A DNA stretch of 64,000 nt. Source: Alloalcanivorax xiamenensis (GTDB lineage Bacteria; Pseudomonadota; Gammaproteobacteria; Pseudomonadales; Alcanivoracaceae). The stretch is taken from positions 62,001 through 126,000 of the forward strand of contig NZ_AQPF01000008.1 in assembly GCF_009846745.1 (NCBI RefSeq), in the 5' to 3' direction. The notes beneath the pieces were generated by a model. It had not been told where the DNA came from. It searched no databases and worked only from the letters and a program-made list of their open reading frames with translations. Below are positions 16,113 through 24,791 of the stretch, piece after piece; positions within the stretch are counted from its first letter, which is position 1, and the number at the start of each line of letters is the position of its first letter. The translations under genes and the position numbers were made by a program.

Positions 16113-16931
16113 TTATTGATCCGCTCGCTGCGCCGGCATGCGGAACCGGTGAATTTCCTCCAGCGCCGCCACCCAGCCTTCCACCAGGGAGGCCAGCACC
16201 ATCTCTCCTTCTTCACGACTGGAGCCCTCCGGATCCCCGACCACGCCGCTGGCGCTGAGATCGTGGGTCAACCAGGCAAAACGAAAACGCCCTTCCGGAG
16301 TGAGCAGGCCATGATGATGCGAGCAGGGGTACTCCCCCACCGCGCGGTCCAGATGGACATGATTCGGCGTCAACGCCAACATCAAGCTGGTTTCCGCGCG
16401 ACCGGCGTGAATGCCTTCGGCTTTTTCTCGCTCGGAAAGACACTCCCCCGCCCGGTTTGGCACGCCCCAGGTGAACACCGGAAACAAACAGAAATCCGGG
16501 TACTCAGCGCGCAGATCACGGGCCACGATCTCCACCACCTGAGGCTGACCGCCGTGTCCGTTGACCAGCACCAGCTTGCGGAAGCCCATGCGGTACACAC
16601 TCTCGCCGATGTCCCACAACACCCGCAGCAAGGTATCCGCCTTGAGTATCACTGTTCCGGAGAACTGAATGTGCTCGTTGGATTTACCACACCATACCGG
16701 CGGCAAGGCGAACGCCGGCACGGACTCCGGCAAGGCCGCCAGCGCCTGGCCGCTTACCTCGGTGGCGATGGCGGTGTCGGTACAGATTGGAAGATGCGGG
16801 CCGTGCTGCTCAATGGCGCCAATCGGCAAGACGATCACGGTATTGGCTTTGTCCGGCAGGGCCTCGATCTCCGGCGCGGTCAGGTACGGCAGAAAACGAT
16901 GGGGAGGAACGCAACCGTTCAATTGACTCAT
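16113..16931 (-). CDS. Creatininase-family amidohydrolase
   Basis: 272 aa. Metal-ligand motifs of the creatininase fold are present: E41-x-H43 (GAIEQHGPHLPICTD, with D52), H126 in LVNGHGGQP and E180 in HAGRAETS. The family hydrolyses cyclic amides and formamides (creatinine, methenyl-amino-uracil formamides as in ArfB). Its start overlaps the stop of the FAD-oxidase gene (ATGA), so translation is coupled, and the binding protein follows after 12 bp. With an oxidase, a cupin and a RutB-like hydrolase in the same operon, ring or amide opening of an N-rich compound is likely. Exact substrate unknown. Confidence 0.87.
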   Translation of the reverse strand: MSQLNGCVPPHRFLPYLTAPEIEALPDKANTVIVLPIGAIEQHGPHLPICTDTAIATEVSGQALAALPESVPAFALPPVWCGKSNEHIQFSGTVILKADTLLRVLWDIGESVYRMGFRKLVLVNGHGGQPQVVEIVARDLRAEYPDFCLFPVFTWGVPNRAGECLSEREKAEGIHAGRAETSLMLALTPNHVHLDRAVGEYPCSHHHGLLTPEGRFRFAWLTHDLSASGVVGDPEGSSREEGEMVLASLVEGWVAALEEIHRFRMPAQRADQ

Positions 16932-18280
16932 GCCGCCGCTCCTTTTTCGTCCCAGCTGCGCATCTTGCCAGGGTTAAGCAGACCGGCCGGATCCAGCCGC
17001 TGCTTCATCGCCAACTGTCCCGGATCCACGCTGAGCTTGCCGCCATCCTCGAGGATATAAGTGTGCGGATTGCTGACGTGGACACCGTTATCCCGGTGAT
17101 ACTGAATGATCTCATTGAGGCGCGCCTCGGTGGTGTAGCGGATCACCTGCAAGCCGCTACAGGTGACCGCACCGTCCGCCTTGAGGAATTCCAGATGCAT
17201 CATCACTTCGTCACCAAAGTGCCGGTACATCTGTTCCACTTTTTCCACATTCTCCCAGGGCCGGAAGCCACTTTGCAGGTAGGTGATATCCTTGTGCTTG
17301 CGCAGGATGTGCAGCGTGGTGTGATTCCAGGTGTGCTCCACCAGGCTCTTGGCGGTGCCATGGACCTCGGCGTTATCCTGTTGACGTTCGATGCGCCCGT
17401 TGAAGTTGGCGGCGATTTCCTCCACCGCCTCCATGGCGGCACGGTTCACCAGACACAATACGGCGGTGCGCCCCTCGTCCACGTCCTTACCCAGACCACA
17501 CATTTGCGGCAGCGGATCCGCCAGCAGAGTCAACAGCTTTTTGATGACGCCGGTGGCCCGCCCCAATGTCTGACAAAAACGCACGCCTTCCATGAAGGAG
17601 GGAAAACTGAGCACGGCCTCTTGCCAGTTCATCGCCGGTGTCAGCGCGAATTCCAGTTCGGTGATCACCCCGTTGACGCCATAAGCGTGGTATAAATCCC
17701 GGGCCTCGGCGGACCGGAACTCGGTCAACTCCGGCTGTTCGGCCAGACTCATGGCCCGTACCCCCAGCACATTGCCGGGATCGCCAATGGAACCGTAGGT
17801 GATCGAGCCAATGCCACCAAAACCACCGCAAAAGAAACCACCAGCGGTGGCCAGCCGATAGGTGGACGGCAGCAAGCGTAGTTCCCAACCCTTTTCCCGG
17901 GCGGCGTTATCCACGTCCACCAACCGGGCTCCGGCCTGCACCCGGGCCACGCCGCCGGCCACCCACAGCACTTTGTTCAGGCCGCTCATGTCCATCAGCA
18001 CACCGCCACGCAATGGCGTGCACTGACCGTAGTTCCCGGTACCGCTGCCGCGTAATGTCAGCGGCACCCGGTGGCGATAACAAGCCGCGGCCACTCTGCG
18101 TACTTGTTCCTCACTGGTGGGGCGAACGACGGCGTCCGCTTGCTTGCCGTCCAACGCCTCGGTCAGCACCGGGCTGAACCAGGAGAAGTCCTTGGAGTAG
18201 CGCTGCAAGGCATTACCGTCGGTAATCAGATCCAGATCACCCAGGTCCACCGCCAACCGCTGTATCGTGTTTTGGTCCAT
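16928..18280 (-). CDS. FAD-binding oxidoreductase (GlcD/VAO type)
   Basis: 450 aa. FAD_binding_4 (PCMH-type) domain at about residues 30-215: VVRPTSEEQVRRVAAACYRHRVPLTLR is the usual opening, then GSGTGNYGQC and TAGGFFCGGFGGIGS for the FAD-contacting loops. The C-terminal half is the substrate domain and ends MKQRLDPAGLLNPGKM. No signal peptide is seen. Relatives oxidise hydroxy acids or amines and pass electrons to oxygen or the respiratory chain. It is translationally coupled to the creatininase-family gene (4-bp overlap) and follows the permease by 23 bp. The substrate is not assignable. Confidence 0.87.
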   Translation of the reverse strand: MDQNTIQRLAVDLGDLDLITDGNALQRYSKDFSWFSPVLTEALDGKQADAVVRPTSEEQVRRVAAACYRHRVPLTLRGSGTGNYGQCTPLRGGVLMDMSGLNKVLWVAGGVARVQAGARLVDVDNAAREKGWELRLLPSTYRLATAGGFFCGGFGGIGSITYGSIGDPGNVLGVRAMSLAEQPELTEFRSAEARDLYHAYGVNGVITELEFALTPAMNWQEAVLSFPSFMEGVRFCQTLGRATGVIKKLLTLLADPLPQMCGLGKDVDEGRTAVLCLVNRAAMEAVEEIAANFNGRIERQQDNAEVHGTAKSLVEHTWNHTTLHILRKHKDITYLQSGFRPWENVEKVEQMYRHFGDEVMMHLEFLKADGAVTCSGLQVIRYTTEARLNEIIQYHRDNGVHVSNPHTYILEDGGKLSVDPGQLAMKQRLDPAGLLNPGKMRSWDEKGAAA

Positions 18281-18303
18281 TGCATGGCTCCCTGTCGAAT
18301 CTG

Positions 18304-19107
18304 TTATTGCTCTACCTTGAGAGCGCTCTCATGCCAGTTACGCAGTACCCGGTCGGACAGCCACACCATCAACGCGAACAGCAGAATGCCGGTGACGGTG
18401 ATCAGGCCCAGAGCGGCGAACATGCGAGGGATATTCAGGTTGTAGCCCGCCTGCAGAATCAAATAGGCGAGCCCGGCCTGGCTGCCGCCGGTGCCGGCCA
18501 CGAACTCCGCCACCACCGCGCCGATCAGGGCCAGGCCGGTACTGATGCGCATGCCACCAAAAAAATACGGCAGGGCACTGGGTATGCGCAGGCGGATCAG
18601 CTGCTGCCAGCGGCCGGTCCGATACATACGAAACATGCTCATCAGATTGGGATCCACGCTGCGCAACCCCAGCGTGGTATTGGAAATAATCGGAAAGATC
18701 GCGATGATCACCGCGCATACGGTGAGCGCCCAGGTGGTGTCCTTGACCCAGATGATAATCAGCGGCGCGATGGCGACGATCGGAGTCACCTGCATCAGGA
18801 CCGCATAAGGAAACAGACTCACCTCGATCCAGCGGCTCTGCACGAACAGCAAGGAGGCGGCCGTGCCGAGTACCACGGCGATAACGAACGCCAGTACCGT
18901 CACTTTCAATGTCATCATCAGGCTGTGAAACAGCACCGCCCAGTCGGTGATGAAGGATTTGGCGATGGCCACCGGCCCGGGCAGGATATACACCGGCAGC
19001 TCGGCGGCGCGTACCGCCAGCTCCCAAAAGCACAGAAACACCACACCCACGAACAACGGCGCGGCGATCTGAACGAAGCGTTCATTTTGCAATAGTGGCT
19101 GTTTCAT
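18304..19107 (-). CDS. ABC transporter permease (SsuC/TauC/ThiX type)
   Basis: 267 aa, six predicted membrane segments, BPD_transp_1 family. The coupling loop is visible: FRMYRTGRWQQLIRLRIPSALPYFFGGMRIS followed by GLALIGAVVAEFVAG. This permease type serves SsuA/TauA/ThiY-like binding proteins, agreeing with the NMT1-type protein in the same operon. The start at 19107 shares one base with the ATPase stop (TGATG); a longer open frame upstream is only the ATPase gene in another frame. Confidence 0.9.
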   Translation of the reverse strand: MKQPLLQNERFVQIAAPLFVGVVFLCFWELAVRAAELPVYILPGPVAIAKSFITDWAVLFHSLMMTLKVTVLAFVIAVVLGTAASLLFVQSRWIEVSLFPYAVLMQVTPIVAIAPLIIIWVKDTTWALTVCAVIIAIFPIISNTTLGLRSVDPNLMSMFRMYRTGRWQQLIRLRIPSALPYFFGGMRISTGLALIGAVVAEFVAGTGGSQAGLAYLILQAGYNLNIPRMFAALGLITVTGILLFALMVWLSDRVLRNWHESALKVEQ

Positions 19108-19982
19108 CAGTGGGCCTCCTCGCCTTGAGCACTGGCTTTTTCCAATGCCAGGGACACCCGCCGGCAGTAATCCGCGAACTCGGTGGACACACGAAACTCG
19201 GCACCGCGGGGATAAGGCGCATCGATCCTGACGTCCTCGACCACCCGGCCCGGGCGCGCCGCCATCACCACCACCCGATTGGAGAGATACACCGCTTCGT
19301 AAACGCTGTGCGTCACGAACACCACGGTCCAGCCTTTCTCCTTCCACAGACGCAGGACATCGTCGTTGAGCCGGTTACGGGTCATCTCATCGAGCGCACC
19401 GAACGGTTCATCCATCAGCAGCAGATTCGGCTCGGTGACCATGGCTCGGGCAATCGAGGCCCGCATCTGCATCCCGCCGGACAGCTCCCTCGGATAAGCG
19501 TTGCCGAACTTGCTCAGCCCCACCATTTCCAACGCCTGATCGATGCGGGCTTCCGAGTCCGAACCATGCTCATGGGCCAGGTCCAACGGCAAACGTACGT
19601 TCTTGCGCACTCGCGCCCACGGCATCAGCGTGGCGTTCTGGAATACAAACGCCAGCTTTCGCCCTTTGCGTCCCACTACCTGATAATCCTGCTCCCACCA
19701 CTTCACCGTGCCGGAGGAGGCCTCACCAAGACCGGCCATTACCCGCAGCAGCGTGGACTTACCGCAACCGCTGGGGCCGAGCAGACTGACAAATTCGCCT
19801 TCGCGGACCGTCAGATCCACCTGCTTCAATGCCACCGTGCCGTTGGCGTACACCTTGTCGACATCGGCGACCTCCACCACCGGGCGGCCGCCAGCGTGAC
19901 CGCTCGCGCTGGCGTGGGTATCCGTGGCCGCGGCCATCGGCACCACCACCTCATCACGAATCGCCTTGAGTTCTTTCATCAT
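19107..19982 (-). CDS. ABC transporter ATP-binding protein (SsuB/TauB type)
   Basis: 291 aa. Walker A GPSGCGKST (about residue 70), Q-loop in FVFQNATLMPW, signature LSGGMQMRASIARAM, Walker B LLLMDEPFGALDE and H-switch FVTHSVYEA. The N-terminal 30 residues are an extension before the ABC domain. Two adjacent ATG codons (19982, 19979) follow GGGAG; either may be used. It energises the permease that directly follows. As no other ATPase-permease pair lies near the two orphan binding proteins at 29.6-31.7 kb, it may serve those as well. Confidence 0.9.
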   Translation of the reverse strand: MMKELKAIRDEVVVPMAAATDTHASASGHAGGRPVVEVADVDKVYANGTVALKQVDLTVREGEFVSLLGPSGCGKSTLLRVMAGLGEASSGTVKWWEQDYQVVGRKGRKLAFVFQNATLMPWARVRKNVRLPLDLAHEHGSDSEARIDQALEMVGLSKFGNAYPRELSGGMQMRASIARAMVTEPNLLLMDEPFGALDEMTRNRLNDDVLRLWKEKGWTVVFVTHSVYEAVYLSNRVVVMAARPGRVVEDVRIDAPYPRGAEFRVSTEFADYCRRVSLALEKASAQGEEAH

Positions 19983-20001
19983 GGGTCTCCCTTCGGATTC
20001 G

Positions 20002-21633
20002 TCAGCCCTGATCAGTGGCACTCACCACCGGCAGCTCCAGCCAGCTTTCACTGGCCAGCAACCGCAAAGTCATAATCGGGTAATCGCAGGAACGGCTATC
20101 GCCCTGTACGCGGCCGGAACCATCGTTAAGCGCATAGCCGGGATAGCAGGCGCCGCTGATACTCAGGCGCAGACGGTGTCCCGCCGCGACCGTGGCACAC
20201 AGCGCGCGCAATGGGACCGTCGCGGAACCATCGCCGGATACCCGCACATGGCCTTGAGTCAGGTTATGGGAGCGGCCTTGGCGATCCACCTCGCACAACA
20301 CCGCGTTCAGATCGTAGCTGGCCATATCGGCGGCGCCATGGAGCGTCGCCCGCACCTCGCCGGCCAAAAATAAATCCTCGCTCAACGGCGCTGAGGTATA
20401 GGTCAGCACATCCGGCCGGGCATCAACGGCGGTGCGATCCTGAATCCCCGGCGATGGCGGCAGGTGCCCCCCCACCGTCGGTACCGGACGCCAGGGGTCG
20501 TGCACCCAGACATCCTCGATCAGGTCCGTCGCCACCGGCTCGGCGGAAAGAAAGCCGCCGTGTGGCTCGATACCAGCACGACCGTTGCTGACCAGATACT
20601 GCTTGACCGACGGTTGCCGTGGCCAGTCGGCAAAATCGCGCCAGCGCCGCTCGCCCAGGTCATACAGCGACACCGGCGTTTCGTCGGTGACGCCGTTGTT
20701 CTGTTCCTTGAGAAAATGATCGAACCAGCGCAACTGAAGATCGTCCACCGGGGAACAAGCGCTGTCGCCAAACCAGCGCTGTCCGACCTGCGGAATCCAG
20801 GGCAGATGCCCCCAGGGACCCACCAGCAATCGCTGCGGTTGACGGCCCTGCTGGAAATGCCGGAACGCCGCCAGCGTGCCGGTGAGGAAGCAGTCATACC
20901 AGCCGCCCACATGCAGCGCCGGAATATCGACACCCTCCAGCATGGCGCCCGGCGAACGCTCGACCCAATAACCGCTGTCAAGCGGTTGGTCCAGCCAGTC
21001 GCCATAGAAAGTACCCGCCAGAGCTTCGCGCAGCGCCGGCGCCGCCGGGTCGATCAACTGCGCGGCGGAAGGCCCATGACCAATGCCATAGCAAGTGCTG
21101 AAACGGTCGGCGTCGCCTTCGCGACGGGCGGTCTCGGCGCCCAGTTGCGCCGCCCAGCTCATGGTGTTGTACAACCGCAACGCCCCGCCTTCGTAGGCCC
21201 AGTCCCGCTGCAAATGAAAAGCGCACATGGCCGGGGCCATGACTTTCAGGGCCGGGTGACGGCTGGCGGCGGCGAACAACTGGGTAGCGCCTTGATAGGA
21301 AAAACCGTACATGCCGACCCGGCCATTGCTGTCCGGCAATGTGGTCAGCCACTCCAGGGTATCCTCGCCGTCATCCCGTTCGTGGATAAACGGCTCGAAT
21401 TCACCTTCCGAAGTGCCGCGTCCACGCACGTCCTGGATCACCACCAGATAACCGCGATCGGCATACCAGCTCGGATGCGCATAGGTCACCGTGGACGCGA
21501 TGCGCCGGCCATAGGGCTGGCGCATCAGTAAAACAGGAAAAGGGCCCTCGCCTGGAGGACGATAGAGGTCAGCGTCGAGACGCACGCCGTCGCGGGTGCG
21601 CATGCTGACCGTTTCGGGCAAAATCCCGCTCAC
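20002..21633 (-). CDS. CocE/NonD-family (X-Pro dipeptidyl-peptidase-like) hydrolase
   Basis: 543 aa. Alpha/beta-hydrolase domain with nucleophile S112 in MYGFSYQGATQ, oxyanion region MRQPYG, charge-relay His in LLVGPWGHLPW, then a C-terminal jelly-roll (VLTYTSAPLSEDLFLAGEV onward) typical of the CocE/NonD family, which cleaves esters and amides such as cocaine and beta-lactam side chains. Start is a GTG overlapping the cupin stop (GTGA), so translation is coupled. No signal peptide. In this operon it probably hydrolyses an ester or amide side chain of the imported compound. Confidence 0.88.
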   Translation of the reverse strand: MSGILPETVSMRTRDGVRLDADLYRPPGEGPFPVLLMRQPYGRRIASTVTYAHPSWYADRGYLVVIQDVRGRGTSEGEFEPFIHERDDGEDTLEWLTTLPDSNGRVGMYGFSYQGATQLFAAASRHPALKVMAPAMCAFHLQRDWAYEGGALRLYNTMSWAAQLGAETARREGDADRFSTCYGIGHGPSAAQLIDPAAPALREALAGTFYGDWLDQPLDSGYWVERSPGAMLEGVDIPALHVGGWYDCFLTGTLAAFRHFQQGRQPQRLLVGPWGHLPWIPQVGQRWFGDSACSPVDDLQLRWFDHFLKEQNNGVTDETPVSLYDLGERRWRDFADWPRQPSVKQYLVSNGRAGIEPHGGFLSAEPVATDLIEDVWVHDPWRPVPTVGGHLPPSPGIQDRTAVDARPDVLTYTSAPLSEDLFLAGEVRATLHGAADMASYDLNAVLCEVDRQGRSHNLTQGHVRVSGDGSATVPLRALCATVAAGHRLRLSISGACYPGYALNDGSGRVQGDSRSCDYPIMTLRLLASESWLELPVVSATDQG

Positions 21634-22055
21634 TGTCCGGCCCCTTTCAACACGCGCAGATCCTCCTGATCCAGTACGTCCGGCACTCCGGAGCGGATCA
21701 ATTTAGAAAAGCGCTCGTCCGGCACCATCACCGTCAGGGTATAGAACCGGCCTTTACCGATGTTCTCCACCACATGCTCGGAGCCGGCCCGCACCACAAG
21801 AGCGTCCCCTTTGCGTAATGTGACCCATTGATCGTCGCAACGGGCGCGCCCTTCTCCGTCCAGTACGAAAAAGAACTCGTCCGCCTCCTTATGAGTGTTC
21901 GGCGGCGTGGTGCCGCCTTCGTCAAAAATTTCAACACAGGCGATGAAACCAAGACCGTCACCGGGTTCATCACAAATCACCACCAGACGATTGCTTTCGC
22001 CTTCCTTGATGCGAAACGCCTCGAACTGTTCGGGATGTTTGAACAGCGGCATCAT
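21630..22055 (-). CDS. Cupin-domain protein
   Basis: 141 aa single-domain cupin. Motif 1: NTHKEADEFFFVLDGEGRA; motif 2: VVRAGSEHVVENIGKGRF, with metal-binding His and Glu residues. Small cupins of this kind are isomerases, dioxygenases or ligand sensors. It is locked between the RutB-like hydrolase (overlapping ATG and TGA) and the CocE-like hydrolase (GTGA overlap), so it belongs to the same catabolic pathway. Two adjacent ATGs begin the gene. Function unassigned. Confidence 0.82.
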   Translation of the reverse strand: MMPLFKHPEQFEAFRIKEGESNRLVVICDEPGDGLGFIACVEIFDEGGTTPPNTHKEADEFFFVLDGEGRARCDDQWVTLRKGDALVVRAGSEHVVENIGKGRFYTLTVMVPDERFSKLIRSGVPDVLDQEDLRVLKGAGQ

Positions 22056-22846
22056 GACGTCATCTCCTCCCGCGCCCGGCGGAAATCGCTGGCCAGAGCG
22101 GTAAATCCAAATATCTGCCGTGCGTTGTACACCGTGGCCTCCCAGCAAAATGGCGGAGACGTGGTGGCACAGCAGTCCTCCAGAAAAATGGTGTCGTAGC
22201 CGAGGAAACTGGCGTCGGCGAGGGTGTGCAACACGCATTGATCGGCGTTGACGCCGGCGAACAGACAAGTCGTGACACCCAGGTTGCGCAGTATCGAATC
22301 CAGCGGTGTATCCCAAAAGCCGCTCATGCGGTACTTGTCGACGCGCAGGTCCGACTCGGCCACCGTCAGCGCCTCAACAATAGCCGCTCCCCAGCTGTCC
22401 TTTTCCAATACCGGGGCACCGGTTTCAGGCACCGTGTCACCGAGTCCGACGCCTTGGCCGGACCCGTTATAGACGTGCAACAGGGACGGGCTGATGTTGG
22501 CGAGGTCCGGGCGATTGCCCCAGTTGATCCAGATCACCGGCACGCCGGCCTGGCGCAACACCGGCAGCACCGTGCACAACGGATCGATCGGCGACCTTGC
22601 CGGCCGATAATCCACACCGATGTGGTCGAGCCAGCCACCGGCGCTGCAAAAATCGTTCTGCATGTCCACTACCAGAATGGCGGTTCGGGAAAGATCCAAC
22701 GTAATAGCCTTGGGTTGCGCCGGAATCGTCAGTGGACGCACCCGGTGGCCGGCGCGGCTCAGATCCGCGTGGCCGTCACTCACCCGCCAACGGTTCCAGG
22801 GCTTGCCCCCGGCCGGCAGAGGATGGAGGGAATCCGATTGACTCAT
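22052..22846 (-). CDS. Isochorismatase-family amidohydrolase (RutB/biuret-hydrolase-like)
   Basis: 264 aa cysteine hydrolase. Catalytic triad: D61 (ILVVDMQNDF), K171 (RVDKYRMSGFWDTPLDSIL) and C204 (GVNADQCVLHT). The KYRMSGFWDTPLDSILR phrase is the pattern of RutB (ureidoacrylate/peroxyureidoacrylate amidohydrolase) and biuret hydrolases, pointing to a carbamoyl or ureido group as target. Start at 22846 rather than 48 bp upstream, where no ribosome site exists. Second gene of the operon, 90 bp after the porin. Confidence 0.86.
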   Translation of the reverse strand: MSQSDSLHPLPAGGKPWNRWRVSDGHADLSRAGHRVRPLTIPAQPKAITLDLSRTAILVVDMQNDFCSAGGWLDHIGVDYRPARSPIDPLCTVLPVLRQAGVPVIWINWGNRPDLANISPSLLHVYNGSGQGVGLGDTVPETGAPVLEKDSWGAAIVEALTVAESDLRVDKYRMSGFWDTPLDSILRNLGVTTCLFAGVNADQCVLHTLADASFLGYDTIFLEDCCATTSPPFCWEATVYNARQIFGFTALASDFRRAREEMTS

Positions 22847-22936
22847 GACACGACCTTGTTTCGTTGCTTGCTCAAAGAACCCGCCTTGGAGCACCGGCGC
22901 AGAGGGACGCCGATACCCCCCTGGCGGGAAATAAAC

Positions 22937-23995
22937 TCAGAAGCGGAACTGCGCGCCAACGCCGTAGGTATCGGCATCGCCAATGATCTCGATGTCGTCG
23001 TGCATGAACACGGCGTAAAGATCCAACTGCTTGGCCAGTGGATAGCTGTAGGCCATGGACCAGGTATCGCGCTCCGTTTCCCAGGCTCCGGTAAAATCGG
23101 AATAGCCATAGGAGCCCAGCACCGAACCACCCCCTGCCGGCACCGCGAAACTGAAGACATAGGTATCGGTGTCGACGTCACCGTTGAGAGTATCGGTGGC
23201 CAGATTCTGGTACTGAGCAAACAGTTTGATAATGTCGAAGTCATACGCGACCCCGACCATCACCGCGTCCTGATCGGTGGCGTCCGGAATAGCACCGTAC
23301 TCGCCGGCGCTGACATCGCCGACGGCCAGCGCCCCCTGTTTGATACTGTGCGCGGCGACGGTGGCCATGAACTTGCCATTGCGGTAAACCGCGTTACCAC
23401 CGACCTTGTTCTCACCGTGTTCGTCTTCTTCCTCGCCGAAGGCGTACATCAAGGTGGCGGTCAGACCGCCCATCTCCGGGGTGGTGTAGGCCAGGGAGTT
23501 ACTCCAGCCGGAGTCCCCCATGATCGGGCCATAGTTACCCCCCTGGAAGGAATGCAGGATGGAGGGTGAAAAGGTGAAGGAACCGCCCAGCGAGTTACTG
23601 AACACCATTGGCAGGTAATACGGCGCGGTATTTCGTCCCGCCTTGATGGTGCCGAAATCGCCGGTGGCACCTATATAAGCACTGCGAGCGAAGAATTCGT
23701 CACCACCATAGCGTCCATCCTCCGCGTTATCCGGACGGAAGAACATCTCCGCCGCGGCGATGCCGGTAATCCCCGGGGTCAAATCCATGCTGGCCTTGAA
23801 CCCCAGAAACGAGGTGGCCATACCACCCGCGTCCATCTTGAGGGTGTCGTCCCCCGTGGTTTTGTTACCCGCGCTACCTGCCCAGAGATCAAGCAGACCG
23901 TAGAATGAGACTTTCGCGTCGGCGGACACCGGGCCGGCGGCGGACATCAGCGCGGCGGCACCCAGAATGATTGCAGCTTGTTTCTTCAGTTTCAC
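22937..23995 (-). CDS. Outer-membrane porin (Gram-negative porin, 16-strand type)
   Basis: 352 aa. Signal peptide (KKQAAIILGAAALMSAAGPVSA), then KVSFYGLLDLWAG, the usual first strand of Porin_4 proteins, alternating beta pattern throughout, and a terminal GVGAQFRF with the C-terminal Phe needed for outer-membrane insertion. Start is GTG with GAGGAA upstream. It heads the nine-gene catabolic operon, suggesting uptake of a small hydrophilic substrate across the outer membrane before the ABC importer takes over. Confidence 0.9.
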   Translation of the reverse strand: MKLKKQAAIILGAAALMSAAGPVSADAKVSFYGLLDLWAGSAGNKTTGDDTLKMDAGGMATSFLGFKASMDLTPGITGIAAAEMFFRPDNAEDGRYGGDEFFARSAYIGATGDFGTIKAGRNTAPYYLPMVFSNSLGGSFTFSPSILHSFQGGNYGPIMGDSGWSNSLAYTTPEMGGLTATLMYAFGEEEDEHGENKVGGNAVYRNGKFMATVAAHSIKQGALAVGDVSAGEYGAIPDATDQDAVMVGVAYDFDIIKLFAQYQNLATDTLNGDVDTDTYVFSFAVPAGGGSVLGSYGYSDFTGAWETERDTWSMAYSYPLAKQLDLYAVFMHDDIEIIGDADTYGVGAQFRF

Positions 23996-24209
23996 GTCTA
24001 TTCCTCGTCAAATCAGCCAGGACATACCCGCCACTCATGAGGCCGGTGGGCATCCGGTGATTCCGAAGGTTTCACCGTTCCCTTACCGCACCTGCCTCCT
24101 CATGACTGGAGTCCGATACCAAAAATGCTCTTCGTTCCCCTAGAGCAATGTGCCGGCCCCTCAACAGCACGGCGCCGAATCCCGTTCGCATGTGCAACCG
24201 AATCGGTCT

Positions 24210-24217
24210 TGCATACA
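24210..24217. promoter_or_regulatory. TGCATACA, variant of the purine operator, upstream of porin
   Basis: One-base variant of TGTATACA about 215 bp before the porin start; the same variant (as TGTATGCA) lies before the Rieske operon and the binding-protein genes. A second copy is at 24428-24435. Weaker evidence than the perfect palindromes. Confidence 0.4.
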
Positions 24218-24571
24218 GAACATCGAAAACCTTTCAAAATGCATGCCACAAGGATTTAACGAGGAAAAACAACAGCTTATTGAATTTTAATTTTTTGTTT
24301 TTTTATTAACCTTACGGAAAAAACCAAAGACGCGCTTTAAAAGGGCAAGGAAGCCGTTATTTCGCCCCACCATAGGGCTTTTCCGTCTTCAAAATCGTCC
24401 ACAACCGATACCTTTTTTAGTTCGCCGTGCATACAAAAAGGCATCGTTTTTGCCGCCGACCATCAGTATTCCGCCGTGAAATTCTCCGGACATTTTCTTG
24501 AGGCCTAAAAAGGTCTATCGCGGAATGAAGGGAAAGAGTGCCTCCATCGGGAAACGGTTCCGCACGGAGCC

Positions 24572-24708
24572 CTTCCATCCCGGTGGACTGGTTTGCTCGC
24601 GGTGGACAGGCCCCCTTTCCCAAAGCGGAGCCGTGTTACGCCTTTGTGGAACCTGCTTCACGACGTTCCTGAAAAGGCATAACACGGCTTCGCTGTCCAT
24701 GATGGAAG
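24572..24708. repeat. Large imperfect inverted repeat (MITE- or hairpin-like)
   Basis: Three nested arm pairs: CTTCCATC (24572) with GATGGAAG (24701); TGGACAG (near 24603) with CTGTCCA (near 24693); and a 22-nt arm at 24624-24645 (GAGCCGTGTTACGCC) with its near-complement at 24673-24694 (GGCATAACACGGC), with two differences that would be G-U pairs. No coding potential or transposase; it could be a degenerate miniature element or a long RNA hairpin. Confidence 0.5.
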
Positions 24709-24740
24709 GTAAGACCGTTTGGCTCTAAACATCGATGAAC

Positions 24741-24767
24741 CAAAAAAAACCGGGGCATACCCCGGTT
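24741..24767 (-). terminator. Rho-independent terminator of the Rieske operon
   Basis: Stem AACCGGGG / CCCCGGTT with a 4-nt loop, followed on the minus strand by eight T residues. It lies 25 bp past the stop codon at 24792, so it ends the leftward Rieske-aminohydrolase-MFS-Rieske transcript. Confidence 0.9.
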
Positions 24768-24791
24768 AAAGAAGGTGCATTGGGAAAGGCG

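Larger units (their letters stand above)
24000..24791. other. 790-bp intergenic region between porin and Rieske operons
   Basis: No gene supported. It contains the porin leader and promoter zone, a very AT-rich stretch (24275-24312), two TGCATACA motifs (24210-24217 and 24428-24435; reverse complement TGTATGCA), a large nested inverted repeat (24572-24708) and the terminator of the leftward Rieske operon (24741-24767). Confidence 0.6.

Noticed and set aside
15825..17060. 411-codon frame opposite the binding protein and creatininase-family genes
   Set aside because: Crosses the junction of two real genes on the other strand; no ribosome site and no domain.
22226..23569. 447-codon open frame on the plus strand opposite the RutB-like and porin genes
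   Set aside because: Composition is rich in His, Arg and Gln without any recognisable domain; it is the antisense of two convincing genes, a common effect of GC-rich codon bias.
24498..24728. 76-codon frame in the porin/Rieske intergenic region
   Set aside because: It lies on the large inverted repeat, has no good ribosome site and no similarity to a known small protein.
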